NCBI GenBank assembly: GCA_036376135.1
Contig: DASVAW010000133.1
Coordinates: forward strand, 1-33,520
Origin: Candidatus Polarisedimenticolaceae bacterium
GTDB lineage: Bacteria; Acidobacteriota; Polarisedimenticolia; Polarisedimenticolales; DASRJG01
Length of the DNA stretch: 33,520 bases
Direction of reading: 5' to 3'
Both the position numbers and the translations under genes were made by a program. Below, piece by piece: positions 8,227 through 17,112 of the stretch (its first letter is position 1; each line of letters opens with the position of its first letter). The notes under the pieces are model-generated. The model was not told the DNA's origin, searched no databases, and saw nothing but the letters and a program-made list of their open reading frames with translations.

Positions 8227-8323
8227 GGGGCGGGAGCGGGAAGGGCCCGCCGACCCGCAGCGGAGGCATGACCAGTGCGACGCTTCGGTTTCTGCGCCGA
8301 CGGGTCCTTCCCGCTCCCGCCCC
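8227..8323. repeat. long near-perfect inverted repeat between receptor and kinase genes
   Basis: Arms at 8227-8249 and 8301-8323 match at 22 of 23 positions, the one exception forming G-U in RNA, around a 51-nt loop. The outer arms contain ggggcgggagcgggaagg. On the minus strand the hairpin begins about ten bases after the receptor stop codon and ends about 29 nt before the kinase start. It may act as a GC-rich terminator or mRNA 3'-end stabiliser; there is no T-run. It fills most of the 134-bp gap 8199-8332, which otherwise holds nothing I can call. Confidence 0.8.
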
Positions 8324-8332
8324 GGACCTCGC

Positions 8333-11290
8333 CTACCAGGTCACCGCGAACTGAACTTGGTACGTTCGGGGATTCTGGAAGAACCCCTGATATGCCGTCG
8401 GGGAGCCGAAGGTGTAGTTCGTCTCGAGCTGTGCGTTGTCCCCCGCCGGATTCTCGAACCACGAGCTCGACACCGCGGTGGGCCGTTGCTGATCGGTCAC
8501 GTTGAACACCTCGAAACGCGTCTCGAAGTTGGTGTTCTTCGCGAACCGGAACCGGTACACGAACGAGAGGTCGATGTTGTAGGTGCTCGGGCCGCGGTGG
8601 CTGCCGCGAGGCTCGAAATAGGCGACGAGGCTCTCGGTCTGGTCGTCGTCGAGCGCCTCGTCCCCCGGGGTCCCGAGAGGGCTGTCCTGCTCGCCGTCCG
8701 GGCCCGGTCCGACCACCGTGTTCCTCGTGCCGTTGTTCCTCGCGTAGGGGAGGCCGCTGAGGAACTGACCGACGGTGCCGACGGTGAGCCCGTGCCGCGC
8801 GCTGCGCAGCGGAATCTGGTAGTAGCCCTGGAACTTGAACGCGTGCGGCGTATCCCAGTCCAGGCGACCGTAACGGTTCTCGGTTGTTTGCGGGACGTCC
8901 GGATAGATGTTGAACGAGTCGAAGCTCTCGTCGGACAGGACGTTGCCGATCGCGCGCGACCAGGTGTAGGTCGCGTCGAACGAGAAGTTGTCGGCGAAGC
9001 GCTTCTGCGCGCCGAGGACCAGCGCCTCGTATTTCCGTTTGGCCGCGGGGTTGTTCCGGAGGGTCGTGATCTTCTCGGGAATCCCCGACGCGTAATCGTA
9101 CCGGCCCTGGTTCATCAGGATGTTCGACCAATCCCGCGAGATCGCCCTCGCGGAGAGTCCGAACGTCGGGTTGAGCAGGATCTCGTACGACAACGTGTAT
9201 TCGTCGATCGACTGCGGCTTCACCTTGGGAGCCGCCTGCGCCGACGATTCGGCCCGAACGCTCGTGATCAGCAGCCACGAGTCGGTGTCGGCCGGGTTCC
9301 CGGGATCGGGCGAGGTATTGAAGTAGACGTCGTAGGAGGCCGTGCCTCCGGCAAGACGCGTGAACGGCCCCAGGGTCGTGATGTTGATGCCGGCGAGGTA
9401 GCGGGCCGCCGTTCCCTTGACCACGTGTTTCCCGTCGCCGCGCACGTCGAACGAGACGCCCAGGCGCGGCGCGAACCCGGTGTCCTTGATGATCGTCTCG
9501 CCGATGTCGGAGACGTTGTTCGACTTCTCCCAGCGGACCCCGAGGTTGAAGGCCCAGTTGGCGTTGAGCTGCCACTCGTCGTTCAGGTAGACCGCCGTGT
9601 ATTCGTTCCGGGGCGTGGAGTTGTTCGGGAGCACCGGGAAGTCGACCCAGAGGTAGTAGAAACGATTGTCGACGTCGTAGGGGTCGGGGCCGGCGCCCGC
9701 GAAGAAGTAGAAGATCGAGTTCCCCTGGATCGCGGTATTCCCGGGGTTGTCCATCTCCTGATAGTCCGCGCCGATCTTGATCGTGTGGGAGCCGAGCTTG
9801 TCGGTGTCGAGGAACTTCGTCACGGTCGCTTCGTACTGCTCCCGGTTCCGCGCCTCGGGGAACTCGTCGAAGATGTTGGCGTCGAAGGTCTGGAGCGTCG
9901 ACAGCTCGATCGCCGGCGCGATCTCGCCGCTCGAGCTCCGGGGGATCCCCGGGATGTCCTCGATCGGCGTCAGCGGCGAGATCTGGAAGGTGTTCTTGAA
10001 CCGCGCGATCTTCACGTTGGAGATCACCGTCGGGGACCACGTCGCGTTCCAGTCTCCGATCCACTCGAACCCGCCCTGCTTCTGGTTGTCGACGTTGCGC
10101 GTGTCGAAGCAGGGTCCCGTGAAGAAGATCTGGCCGTAGCAACGCGTGGTCGTCGCCGGGTCCTCGCTGAAGCTGTACATGAACCGCTGGTTGTTCGTCG
10201 CCTGCCAGGTGAGCTTCAACGATCCGATGTCCCCGTCGAACGTGTCGATGAACGACCCGTTGCCGCCCGGCCCCCCCTGGGGGTTCCCCAGGAAGTCCGT
10301 CGCCGTCGTCTCGATGCGGTCGTAGGCGAGGAAGAACCATGCGTTGTCCACGACGACCGGCCCGCCGAGGGTGACGCTGAGCTGATCGGCCTTGTCGAAA
10401 TCCGCGTCGGTGCGGGTCGGAAGGTCCGGTCGCCCGTAGACGAGGGGGCCCCCTTCCGGATCTTCCGGATCCACGGTACCCGGGATGGGCCCTTCCGGGG
10501 CGAACCACTGCCGCGCCTTGTCGGCGTAGAGCCGCGTCCACGAGGGCGCCGAGATCACGTCGCGGAACGAGCCGGTGAATTCGTTCCCGCCGGACTTGAG
10601 GATGACGTTGCTGATGCCGCCCTGCGTCTGGCCGTACTCCGCGGAGATGCCGGTGAGCTTGACGTCGATCGTCTCGATCGCGTCGTAGTTGAGGTTCCGG
10701 CCGAAGGTGCCCGTCACCGGGTCCTTGGAGCTGACGCCGTCCACGAGATAGTTGTTGCTGTTGGACGTCCCGCCGAGGAAGTTGGCGTTCCCGTCGCCGT
10801 CGGGGTCGACGACGCCCGGTGCGAACGTCAGCAGCGACAGGTCGCTTCGGGGCACGGGGAGCTGCTCCGTGAACCCCTTCTCGAGGGTGACCGACGATTC
10901 CGTGTTGGTCTTGTCCACGATGGGGCGCTCGGCGGTGACCGTCAGCGTCTCGGTGAGCTCGCCTTCCTTCAGCGTCACCGAGAGCGGTGTGGTCTTGTCC
11001 ACCTCGATGTCCGTGGAGAGCTCGACGGTGATGTACCCCTCGAGCTTCGCGATCACCTTGTAGTCGCCCGCCGGGAGCCCCGGCGCGAAGAATCCGCCCT
11101 GGGCGTCCGTGAGCACCACGCGCTCGCGGATGAGGGCGGGCGAATGGATCGAGATGAGCGCGCCGACGACCGGCTCGCCCTTGGAATCGAAGACGGTGCC
11201 GCGCAACGTCCCGGTCTGCGTGGAACCCGCCCACGCGGCGAGGGGGACGAGGACCGCGAGCACCAGCGCCCGGAGTCGCTTGCCGTACAT
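8333..11290 (-). CDS. Oar-like TonB-dependent receptor with carboxypeptidase-regulatory-like domain
   Basis: A 985-residue outer-membrane protein. A signal peptide (about 1-21) is followed by a carboxypeptidase regulatory-like beta-sandwich (about 25-105; GTLRGTVFDSKGEPVVGA, GGFFAPGLPAGDYKV). Next is a TonB-box-like TLTVTAERP, a plug domain (NNYLVDGVSSKD, DVKLTGISAEYGQTQGGISN) and a long beta-barrel with many aromatic-rich strands, ending in the outer-membrane signature ...QVQFAVTW with a terminal aromatic residue. This build is typical of the large Oar-like receptors abundant in Acidobacteria, whose substrates (peptides, glycans) are mostly unknown. The ATG is backed by a full AGGAGG at 11297-11302. 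The gene stands alone, upstream of the LytS/LytTR cassette and divergent from the glycan operon. Confidence 0.9.
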   Translation of the reverse strand: MYGKRLRALVLAVLVPLAAWAGSTQTGTLRGTVFDSKGEPVVGALISIHSPALIRERVVLTDAQGGFFAPGLPAGDYKVIAKLEGYITVELSTDIEVDKTTPLSVTLKEGELTETLTVTAERPIVDKTNTESSVTLEKGFTEQLPVPRSDLSLLTFAPGVVDPDGDGNANFLGGTSNSNNYLVDGVSSKDPVTGTFGRNLNYDAIETIDVKLTGISAEYGQTQGGISNVILKSGGNEFTGSFRDVISAPSWTRLYADKARQWFAPEGPIPGTVDPEDPEGGPLVYGRPDLPTRTDADFDKADQLSVTLGGPVVVDNAWFFLAYDRIETTATDFLGNPQGGPGGNGSFIDTFDGDIGSLKLTWQATNNQRFMYSFSEDPATTTRCYGQIFFTGPCFDTRNVDNQKQGGFEWIGDWNATWSPTVISNVKIARFKNTFQISPLTPIEDIPGIPRSSSGEIAPAIELSTLQTFDANIFDEFPEARNREQYEATVTKFLDTDKLGSHTIKIGADYQEMDNPGNTAIQGNSIFYFFAGAGPDPYDVDNRFYYLWVDFPVLPNNSTPRNEYTAVYLNDEWQLNANWAFNLGVRWEKSNNVSDIGETIIKDTGFAPRLGVSFDVRGDGKHVVKGTAARYLAGINITTLGPFTRLAGGTASYDVYFNTSPDPGNPADTDSWLLITSVRAESSAQAAPKVKPQSIDEYTLSYEILLNPTFGLSARAISRDWSNILMNQGRYDYASGIPEKITTLRNNPAAKRKYEALVLGAQKRFADNFSFDATYTWSRAIGNVLSDESFDSFNIYPDVPQTTENRYGRLDWDTPHAFKFQGYYQIPLRSARHGLTVGTVGQFLSGLPYARNNGTRNTVVGPGPDGEQDSPLGTPGDEALDDDQTESLVAYFEPRGSHRGPSTYNIDLSFVYRFRFAKNTNFETRFEVFNVTDQQRPTAVSSSWFENPAGDNAQLETNYTFGSPTAYQGFFQNPRTYQVQFAVTW

Positions 11291-11341
11291 GGTCTGCCTC
11301 CTGCGGACACTCGGGGGGACTGCCCGCAGCGGAGGGTTTAA

Positions 11342-11390
11342 CGGCGCGGGAGCGCCGCGGCGGCGACGGTTCCGGAGGACGGTCGCCGCC
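11342..11390. other. two adjacent hairpins in divergent intergenic region
   Basis: In the 152-bp gap 11291-11442 between the receptor and aminotransferase genes, CGGCGC at 11342-11347 pairs with GCGCCG at 11352-11357 around a GGGA (GNRA-type) tetraloop, and GGCGGCGAC at 11359-11367 pairs with GTCGCCGCC at 11382-11390. They could be leader RNA structures of either gene. In DNA this GC-rich, hairpins of such size also arise by chance. No convincing promoter is visible in the gap. Confidence 0.35.
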
Positions 11391-11442
11391 CGCAGCGAGA
11401 CCCGTCCGCCGTGCAGCCAACCGCTGCTATCCTCGGCCCGCC

Positions 11443-12591
11443 GTGTTCTCGCGACGCATTCCGTCCGATCTCGAACCGAACGCGCTCGCCCGGGCGCGGG
11501 AGGCCGCGGGTCCCGGCGTCCTCGACCTCACGATCTCGAACCCGACCGCCTGCGGGCTCGACGACGACGCGGGCCTCCTCGCGTCTCTGGCCGACCCGCG
11601 CGGGGCCCGGTACGCGCCGCATCCCCTCGGCCTGCGGTCGGCGCGGGAAGCGATCGCCGCAACGTACGCCGAGCGCGGGGTCGCGGTGGAGCCCGGCCGG
11701 ATCGTTCTCACGGCGTCTTCGAGCGAGGCGTACGGCTTCCTCTTCCGGACCTTGTGCGACGCCGACGACGCCGTCCTCGTCCCGATTCCGTCCTATCCGC
11801 TCTTCGAGCACCTCGCCGCGCTCGACGCCGTGCGGGCCGTCCCGTGGCCGCTCGACCCCCACGCCGACTGGCGGCCCCGCCTCGATCCCGACGCCGCCCG
11901 GCGCGAGCGGGCGCGCGCGGTGGTGGTCGTCCATCCGAACAACCCGACCGGCTCGGCGGTTTGCGCCGAGGCGGCGGACGCGCTCGCGCGCGGGTGCGCC
12001 GACGCGGGGCTGGCGCTCGTCGTGGACGAGGTCTTCCTCGACTACCCGCTCGCCGAGGGGGAGCGGTTCGACACCTTCGCCGCGCGGAACCGGGCGCTGA
12101 CCTTCACCCTGGGCGGCCTGTCCAAAAGCGTCGGTCTCCCCCAGCTCAAGCTCGGCTGGATCGTCGTCGGCGGTCCTCCTCCCCTGGCCGACGAGGCGGT
12201 TCGCCGGCTCGAGTTCGTGGCGGACAGCTACCTCTCGGTCGGAACGCCGGTGCAGTGGGCGCTTTCGACGCTCCTGCGCGAGGGCCGTCGCCGCCGCGAG
12301 GCGATCCTCGCGCGCTGCCGGCGGAACCTCGCGGCCCTCGCGATGGCGTGCGTCGGGACGCCCGTCAGCCTCGAGCGTCCCGCCGGCGGCTGGAGCGCGG
12401 TGCTCCGCTACCCGGCGGTGGAGGACGAGGAAGCCTTCGCGCTGGGCCTGCTTGAGCGGGCGCGTGTCGCCGTCCAACCGGGCTACTTCTTCGATTTCCC
12501 CGGACGGGGCCGGATCGTCGTGAGCCTGCTGACGCCCGAGGCGGACTTCGACGAGGGGATCACCCGCCTGCTCCGCGAGGTGGAGCCGTGA
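11443..12591 (+). CDS. PLP-dependent class I/II aminotransferase
   Basis: A 382-residue fold-type I aminotransferase. SNPT at residues 32-35 is the substrate-side loop, HPNNPTG at 164-170 and VVDEVFLDY at 193-201 hold the PLP-contacting Asn and Asp, and Lys228 in GLSKSVG should form the Schiff base. The substrate cannot be read from sequence; relatives are usually annotated as aspartate or aromatic aminotransferases. It starts at GTG and is the first gene of a run of eight that overlap or nearly touch, the next gene starting inside its stop as GTGA. Whether it makes an amino-sugar precursor for the glycan genes behind it or is an unrelated passenger is open. It lacks the sugar-aminotransferase (DegT/WecE) look. 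Confidence 0.9.
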   Translation: MFSRRIPSDLEPNALARAREAAGPGVLDLTISNPTACGLDDDAGLLASLADPRGARYAPHPLGLRSAREAIAATYAERGVAVEPGRIVLTASSSEAYGFLFRTLCDADDAVLVPIPSYPLFEHLAALDAVRAVPWPLDPHADWRPRLDPDAARRERARAVVVVHPNNPTGSAVCAEAADALARGCADAGLALVVDEVFLDYPLAEGERFDTFAARNRALTFTLGGLSKSVGLPQLKLGWIVVGGPPPLADEAVRRLEFVADSYLSVGTPVQWALSTLLREGRRRREAILARCRRNLAALAMACVGTPVSLERPAGGWSAVLRYPAVEDEEAFALGLLERARVAVQPGYFFDFPGRGRIVVSLLTPEADFDEGITRLLREVEP

Positions 12592-14183
12592 AGAACGCCG
12601 GAGTCGCGGCGATCCTCGCGCTCGCGACGGTGGTCGTCTTCGTGCCGTCGCTCGGCCACCCGTTCGTGATGTACGACGACCCGGCGTACGTGACGGACAA
12701 CCCCCAGGTGCTCCGCGGACTCACGGCGGACGGCGTGCGATGGGCCTTCGCCGAGGGGGCCGAATCGAACTGGCACCCGCTGACGTGGCTGTCCCACATG
12801 GCCGACGTCTCGCTTTTCGGCGTGACGCCCGCGCCGATGCGCTTCGTGAACGTCGCGATCCACGCGGCGAGCGCGGCGCTGCTGTTCCTCGTGCTCGCCG
12901 CGGCGACGGGCTCGCGGGGGTCCGCGGCGTTCGCCGCCGCGTTCTTCGCGATCCACCCGCTCCGGGTCGAATCGGTGGTCTGGATCTCCGAGCGCAAGGA
13001 CGTGCTCTGCGTCCTGTTCGTGCTCCTCGCGGCTTTCGCGCACGTGAAGTACGCAAAAGCGCCCGGTCCCGGTCGTTATTGGACGGTCCTCGCGGCGTCC
13101 GCCTGTGCGCTGATGTCCAAGCCGATGGCGGTCACGCTCCCGGTGCTGCTGCTCCTGCTCGACCTGTGGCCCCTGGGCCGCAGGGAGCGGGGAGCGAAGG
13201 CGCTCCTCCTGGAAAAGGCCCCCCTCGCGGTCCTCGCGGCGGCTTGCGCGGTCGTCACCTACCTCGTGCAGCGCGAAGGGGGGGCGATGGCGCTCCTGGG
13301 CGACCTTCCGCTCGGCGTGCGGGTCGCGAACGCCGTCGTCGCCGTCGCGACCTACGTCCGCGACACCGCCTGGCCGTGCGGCCTGGCCGTGATCTACCCG
13401 TACCCGCCCGGCGGACCCGGCGCGCTCGCCGTCGTGATCGCGTCCGCGCTCGTCGCGGCGGCGACCGGATCCGCGATCGCGCTCCGGCGCCGGATGCCGT
13501 CGCTCGCCTTCGGATGGGCGTGGTTTCTCGTCGCGCTGCTCCCCGTCCTCGGCTTCGTGCAGATCGGCGGGCAGTCGCACGCCGACCGCTACACCTATCT
13601 CCCCGGCATCGGCCTCGCGGTCGCGATCGCTTGGATCGGAGGCGCGGTCGCGGGACGCTCACCCGGAGCCGCGCGCGCGGTCGCGGGAGCCGGGGCGGCG
13701 GTGCTGGTCGCCCTCGGCACCGCGACCGTCGTCCAGCAGCGCCACTGGCGCGGCGACGACGCGTTGTTCCGCCGCGCGGTCGAGGTCACACGGGACAACT
13801 ACGTCGCGCACCACAACCTCTCCGTCGCGCTCGCGCGGGAGGGCCGGTTCGGGGAGGCCGTTCCCCACCACCTCGCGGCGATTCGCGCCGGAGCCGGGTA
13901 CGGAGACGCCTTTAAGTTCCACCGGGCGTTTGCGGACACCCTCGTGCGCCTCGGCCGGATCGGCGAAGCCGCGGCGCAGTACCGCGAGGCCCTCGCCCTC
14001 GAGCCCGGCGATGCCCGCTCGATGAACGACCTCGCGATCTGCCTCGGGCGCCTGGGGGACCTCGACGGAGCCGTCGCGGTCTACGAGAGGGCGGTGGCGA
14101 TGCACCCCGACGATGCGAAGCTCCGGGAGAACCTCGCCGCGGCCCGCGGGATCCGGGAGCGCGTCCGCGCGGGCCGCGAGTGA
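12588..14183 (+). CDS. TMTC-like GT-C membrane glycosyltransferase with TPR tail (first copy)
   Basis: A 531-residue multi-pass inner-membrane protein. After the first membrane helix, the periplasmic loop carries the acidic pair Asp30-Asp31 (FVMYDDPAYV), the usual catalytic position of GT-C transferases. Further marks are NWHPLTWLSH (61-70), FVNVAIHA (87-94) and HPLRVESVVWISERKD (123-138), which match the pattern of eukaryotic TMTC1-4 O-mannosyltransferases. About ten hydrophobic helices end near residue 380. About 130 C-terminal residues form TPR repeats (AVPHHLAAIRAG, AAAQYREALALEPGDARS, AVAVYERAVAMHPDDAKL) that would lie in the periplasm. GT-C enzymes use polyprenyl-phosphate sugars. Donor and acceptor here are unknown. 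The GTG start overlaps the aminotransferase stop. Confidence 0.8.
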   Translation: MKNAGVAAILALATVVVFVPSLGHPFVMYDDPAYVTDNPQVLRGLTADGVRWAFAEGAESNWHPLTWLSHMADVSLFGVTPAPMRFVNVAIHAASAALLFLVLAAATGSRGSAAFAAAFFAIHPLRVESVVWISERKDVLCVLFVLLAAFAHVKYAKAPGPGRYWTVLAASACALMSKPMAVTLPVLLLLLDLWPLGRRERGAKALLLEKAPLAVLAAACAVVTYLVQREGGAMALLGDLPLGVRVANAVVAVATYVRDTAWPCGLAVIYPYPPGGPGALAVVIASALVAAATGSAIALRRRMPSLAFGWAWFLVALLPVLGFVQIGGQSHADRYTYLPGIGLAVAIAWIGGAVAGRSPGAARAVAGAGAAVLVALGTATVVQQRHWRGDDALFRRAVEVTRDNYVAHHNLSVALAREGRFGEAVPHHLAAIRAGAGYGDAFKFHRAFADTLVRLGRIGEAAAQYREALALEPGDARSMNDLAICLGRLGDLDGAVAVYERAVAMHPDDAKLRENLAAARGIRERVRAGRE

Positions 14184-14184
14184 C

Positions 14185-15678
14185 ATGCGAGGCGCGTTTC
14201 CCGCACTGTCGTTGCTGGCTCTCGTGCTCGCGGTCTACGGCGCCGGCCTCGGCCACGCCTTCGTCTGGGACGACGAGGCGATCGTGGTCGGCGACCCCGA
14301 CACGGCGAACCTCCGCGCGATCGGCGGGGTGCTTCTCTCCCCCGACGAGGTCGCTCCCTACTACCGCCCGCTGAACCGCGCCTCGTACCTGATCGACCAC
14401 GCGCTGTTCGGCATGGACCCCCGCGGGTTCCACGCCGTGAACCTCGCGCTGCACGCCGCGTCGGTCCTCGCCCTGTACGCGGTCGGCCGGAGGTTGTTCG
14501 CCGACGTCGCCGCGCCGTGGACCGCGGCGGCCCTGCTCGCCGTCCATCCGATCCACGCCGAGGCGGTGAACTTCGTCACCGCCCGCAACAACCTCTTCGC
14601 GCTCCTGTTCTCGCTGCTCGCGTTCGCCGCCTTCCTCGACGCGGACCGGGACGACTCGCGGGCGAGTTCGGTCTTCTCCGCGTGCGCCTTCCTGCTGGCC
14701 CTCGCTTCGAAGGAGCCCGCCCTGATGGTCCTGCCGCTGATGGCGGCGTGGCCCCGGCTGCGGGGGATGCCCCCGCTCCCCTCGGTCCGGCGGTCGGCGA
14801 CGCTGCTGTGGCCCCACGCGCTCGCCCTGCTCGTCTACCTCGCCGCACGCGCGATCGCGCTCGCCGGCGCGACCGCCGCCGCGACGGGCGGAGCGGGCGT
14901 TCTCCGGCGACTGTCCTGGAACCTCGTCTCCATTCCGCGCTACCTCGGGCTCGTGGTGTTCCCGGGGGATCTCACCGTGTTCCATCCGACGTTGCCTTCC
15001 GCGGGCGACGCGCTCGCCTGGGTGGTGCCGTCCTGGATCGCGATCGGCATCGCGGCGATCTTCCTCTCCCGCCGGGCCTCGATCCCCGTGAAGGTCGGCA
15101 CGGCGTGGTTCGTCCTCCAACTCGTGCCGATCGCGCATCTCGTCCCGATCCCGAGCGCCGCCTTCGCCGAGCGGTACTTCCACGCCGCCGCCGTCGGGAT
15201 CTGGATCGTCGCCGCGGACCTCGCGAGGCTCCTCCCCGGCTCGTCGCGCGTCCGGGCCGCGACCGTGGCCGCGGTGCTCCTCCTGCTCTCGGCCCGATCG
15301 GCGGTGCGCACGCTCGACTGGCGCGACGACGTGAGCCTGTTCCAGGCGGCGGTCGCGGTCGACCCGCGCTCGGCGGTCGCGCTGGAGAACCTCGGCACGG
15401 CCCTCAAGGACCGGGGCGACCTCTCCGGCGCCCGCTCGGCCTGGGAGCGGGCCCTGCGCGCCCAGCCCGGTCGACCGACGACGCTCGTCCAGCTCGGCAC
15501 CCTCGCCGCGGTCTCCGGCGATCTCGCGGAAGCCGAGCGCCTCTACCTCGAGGCCCTCCGGCGGGATCCGGCGATCGCGGACGCGTGGCTGAATCTGGCG
15601 CGGGTCTACGAGAGGACCGGCCGCCCCGCCGAGGCGGCGCGGGCACGGGCGCGTGGAGGTTCGGGCCCCTCCCGCTAG
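14185..15678 (+). CDS. TMTC-like GT-C membrane glycosyltransferase with TPR tail (second copy)
   Basis: A 497-residue paralogue of the preceding gene, starting 1 nt after it. The GT-C acidic pair is Asp29-Asp30 in HAFVWDDEAIVVGDP. The TMTC-type signatures are clearer than in the first copy: YYRPLNRASYLID (59-71), FHAVNLALHAASVL (82-95) and HPIHAEAVNFVTARNN (121-136). About ten membrane helices run to roughly residue 390. TPR units follow (AVALENLGTALKDRGDLSGA, EAERLYLEALRRDPAIADAW, ARVYERTGRPAEAARA). The ATG at 14185 is preferred over in-frame starts inside the previous gene because it sits directly before the first helix. The two tandem copies differ throughout, so they may act on different acceptors or add successive sugars. 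Confidence 0.82.
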   Translation: MRGAFPALSLLALVLAVYGAGLGHAFVWDDEAIVVGDPDTANLRAIGGVLLSPDEVAPYYRPLNRASYLIDHALFGMDPRGFHAVNLALHAASVLALYAVGRRLFADVAAPWTAAALLAVHPIHAEAVNFVTARNNLFALLFSLLAFAAFLDADRDDSRASSVFSACAFLLALASKEPALMVLPLMAAWPRLRGMPPLPSVRRSATLLWPHALALLVYLAARAIALAGATAAATGGAGVLRRLSWNLVSIPRYLGLVVFPGDLTVFHPTLPSAGDALAWVVPSWIAIGIAAIFLSRRASIPVKVGTAWFVLQLVPIAHLVPIPSAAFAERYFHAAAVGIWIVAADLARLLPGSSRVRAATVAAVLLLLSARSAVRTLDWRDDVSLFQAAVAVDPRSAVALENLGTALKDRGDLSGARSAWERALRAQPGRPTTLVQLGTLAAVSGDLAEAERLYLEALRRDPAIADAWLNLARVYERTGRPAEAARARARGGSGPSR

Positions 15679-15679
15679 A

Positions 15680-16573
15680 ATGCGCCCCGTGCACAAGGGG
15701 ATCGTTCTCGCCGGCGGCAGTGGCACGAGGCTGCACCCGCTCACGCACGCCGTGAGCAAGCAGCTGATGCCGATCCACGACAAGCCGATGGTTTATTACC
15801 CGCTGACCCTGCTCATGCTGGCGGGGATCCGCGAGCTGCTCGTGATCACGACCCCCCACGACGAGGAGGCCTTTCGGCGCCTGTTCGGCGACGGCTCGCA
15901 GTGGGGAATCCGCATCGACTACGCCGCGCAGCCCCGCCCGGCAGGGATCGCCGAAGCGTTCCTGATCGGGGAGAGATTCCTCGGCGGCGCCCCGTGCGCG
16001 CTCGTCCTCGGGGACAACGTCTTCTACGGACAGGGACTCTCCCGGCGCCTCCAGGCGGCGACGGAGCGGACGACCGGCGCGACCGTGTTCGCCTACCGGG
16101 TGAGCGACCCGTCGCGGTACGGGGTCGTCACCCTCGACGACACGGGGCGGCCCGTCGCGATCGACGAGAAACCGAAGGCCCCGCGTTCGCCGTACGCCGT
16201 GACGGGGCTCTACTTCTACGGACCCGACGTCGTCGACGTCGCGCACGGGCTGCGGCCGTCGGCCCGCGGCGAGCTCGAGATCACCGACGTGAACCGGGCC
16301 TACCTGGAGCGCGGCACGCTCCACGTCGAGATCCTCGGCCGCGGCACCGCCTGGCTCGACACCGGCACCCACGAAGCGCTCGCCGAGGCGAGCGAGTTCG
16401 TGCGGATCATCGAGACGCGCCAGGGGCTCAAGATCGGCTGCCCGGAAGAGGTCGCCTACCGGATGGGCTTCATCGACCGCGCGCGCCTGGAGAAGCTCGC
16501 CGCCGACCTCGCCAGCTCGAGCTACGGCGCCTACCTCCGGAGCCTGGTCGAGGAGACGGAGCCGCGCGCGTGA
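15680..16573 (+). CDS. rfbA: glucose-1-phosphate thymidylyltransferase
   Basis: RfbA/RmlA makes dTDP-glucose from dTTP and glucose-1-phosphate, the first step of dTDP-L-rhamnose synthesis in the cytoplasm. The 297 residues match the family length. The nucleotide-binding signature GGSGTRLHPLT (12-22) with SKQLMPIHDKPMVYYP just after it, GDNVFYG (111-117), EKP and the late GTAWLDTGTHEAL block are all present. ATG at 15680, 1 nt after the previous stop, is used; a GTG three codons further is possible. It is followed by rfbC with a GTGA overlap. Confidence 0.95.
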   Translation: MRPVHKGIVLAGGSGTRLHPLTHAVSKQLMPIHDKPMVYYPLTLLMLAGIRELLVITTPHDEEAFRRLFGDGSQWGIRIDYAAQPRPAGIAEAFLIGERFLGGAPCALVLGDNVFYGQGLSRRLQAATERTTGATVFAYRVSDPSRYGVVTLDDTGRPVAIDEKPKAPRSPYAVTGLYFYGPDVVDVAHGLRPSARGELEITDVNRAYLERGTLHVEILGRGTAWLDTGTHEALAEASEFVRIIETRQGLKIGCPEEVAYRMGFIDRARLEKLAADLASSSYGAYLRSLVEETEPRA

Positions 16574-17112
16574 AGTTCGTTCCCACCGAGATCCCCGACG
16601 TCGTCGTCGTCGAGAGCCCCGTGCACGCCGACGACCGCGGCTTCCTCCTCGAGGCCTGGAGCGAACGCGCCTTCCGTGCGGCCGGGATCGAGGCGTCGTT
16701 CGTCCAGTGCAACCACAGCCGTTCGCGGCGCGGGGTCGTCCGCGGCCTGCACTACCAGAACCCTTCGGCGCAGGGGAAGCTCGTGCGCGTCACCTCCGGC
16801 GCGATCTGGGACGTCGCGGTGGACCTTCGCCGGACCCACCCCACGTTCGGGCGCTGGGTGGGTGTCCCGCTCGTCGCGGGGGAGCCGCGCGCGCTCTGGA
16901 TCCCGCCGGGGTTCGCGCACGGCTTCTGCGCGACGGAGGACGCCGACGTGCTCTACCTGTGCACGGCCCCGTACGACCCCGCCGCCGAGCGCACGCTGCG
17001 GTGGAACGACCCCGAGCTCGCGATCGCCTGGCCTCTCGCCGTCCCGCCGGTCGTCTCCGCCCGCGACGCCGCCGGAGTTCCCTTCTCCGCGGCGGACGTG
17101 TACGGGACGTGA
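16570..17112 (+). CDS. rfbC: dTDP-4-dehydrorhamnose 3,5-epimerase
   Basis: RfbC/RmlC epimerises dTDP-4-keto-6-deoxyglucose at C3 and C5. At 180 residues it is the normal cupin-fold length. Family marks are DDRGFLLEAW (21-30), QCNHSRSRRGVVRGLHYQ (46-63) with His61 as the expected catalytic base, WIPPGFAHGF (110-119) and Tyr135 in the CTAPYDPAAE segment as the probable acid. GTG at 16570 overlaps the rfbA stop by 4 nt, and its own stop overlaps the rfbD start by 4 nt. Confidence 0.95.
   Translation: MKFVPTEIPDVVVVESPVHADDRGFLLEAWSERAFRAAGIEASFVQCNHSRSRRGVVRGLHYQNPSAQGKLVRVTSGAIWDVAVDLRRTHPTFGRWVGVPLVAGEPRALWIPPGFAHGFCATEDADVLYLCTAPYDPAAERTLRWNDPELAIAWPLAVPPVVSARDAAGVPFSAADVYGT

Noticed and set aside
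8225-11341. Plus-strand open frame of about 1040 codons antisense to the TonB-dependent receptor
   Set aside because: Low-complexity Arg/Glu/Val composition and no recognisable domain; the opposite strand has a complete receptor with signal peptide and terminal aromatic residue.
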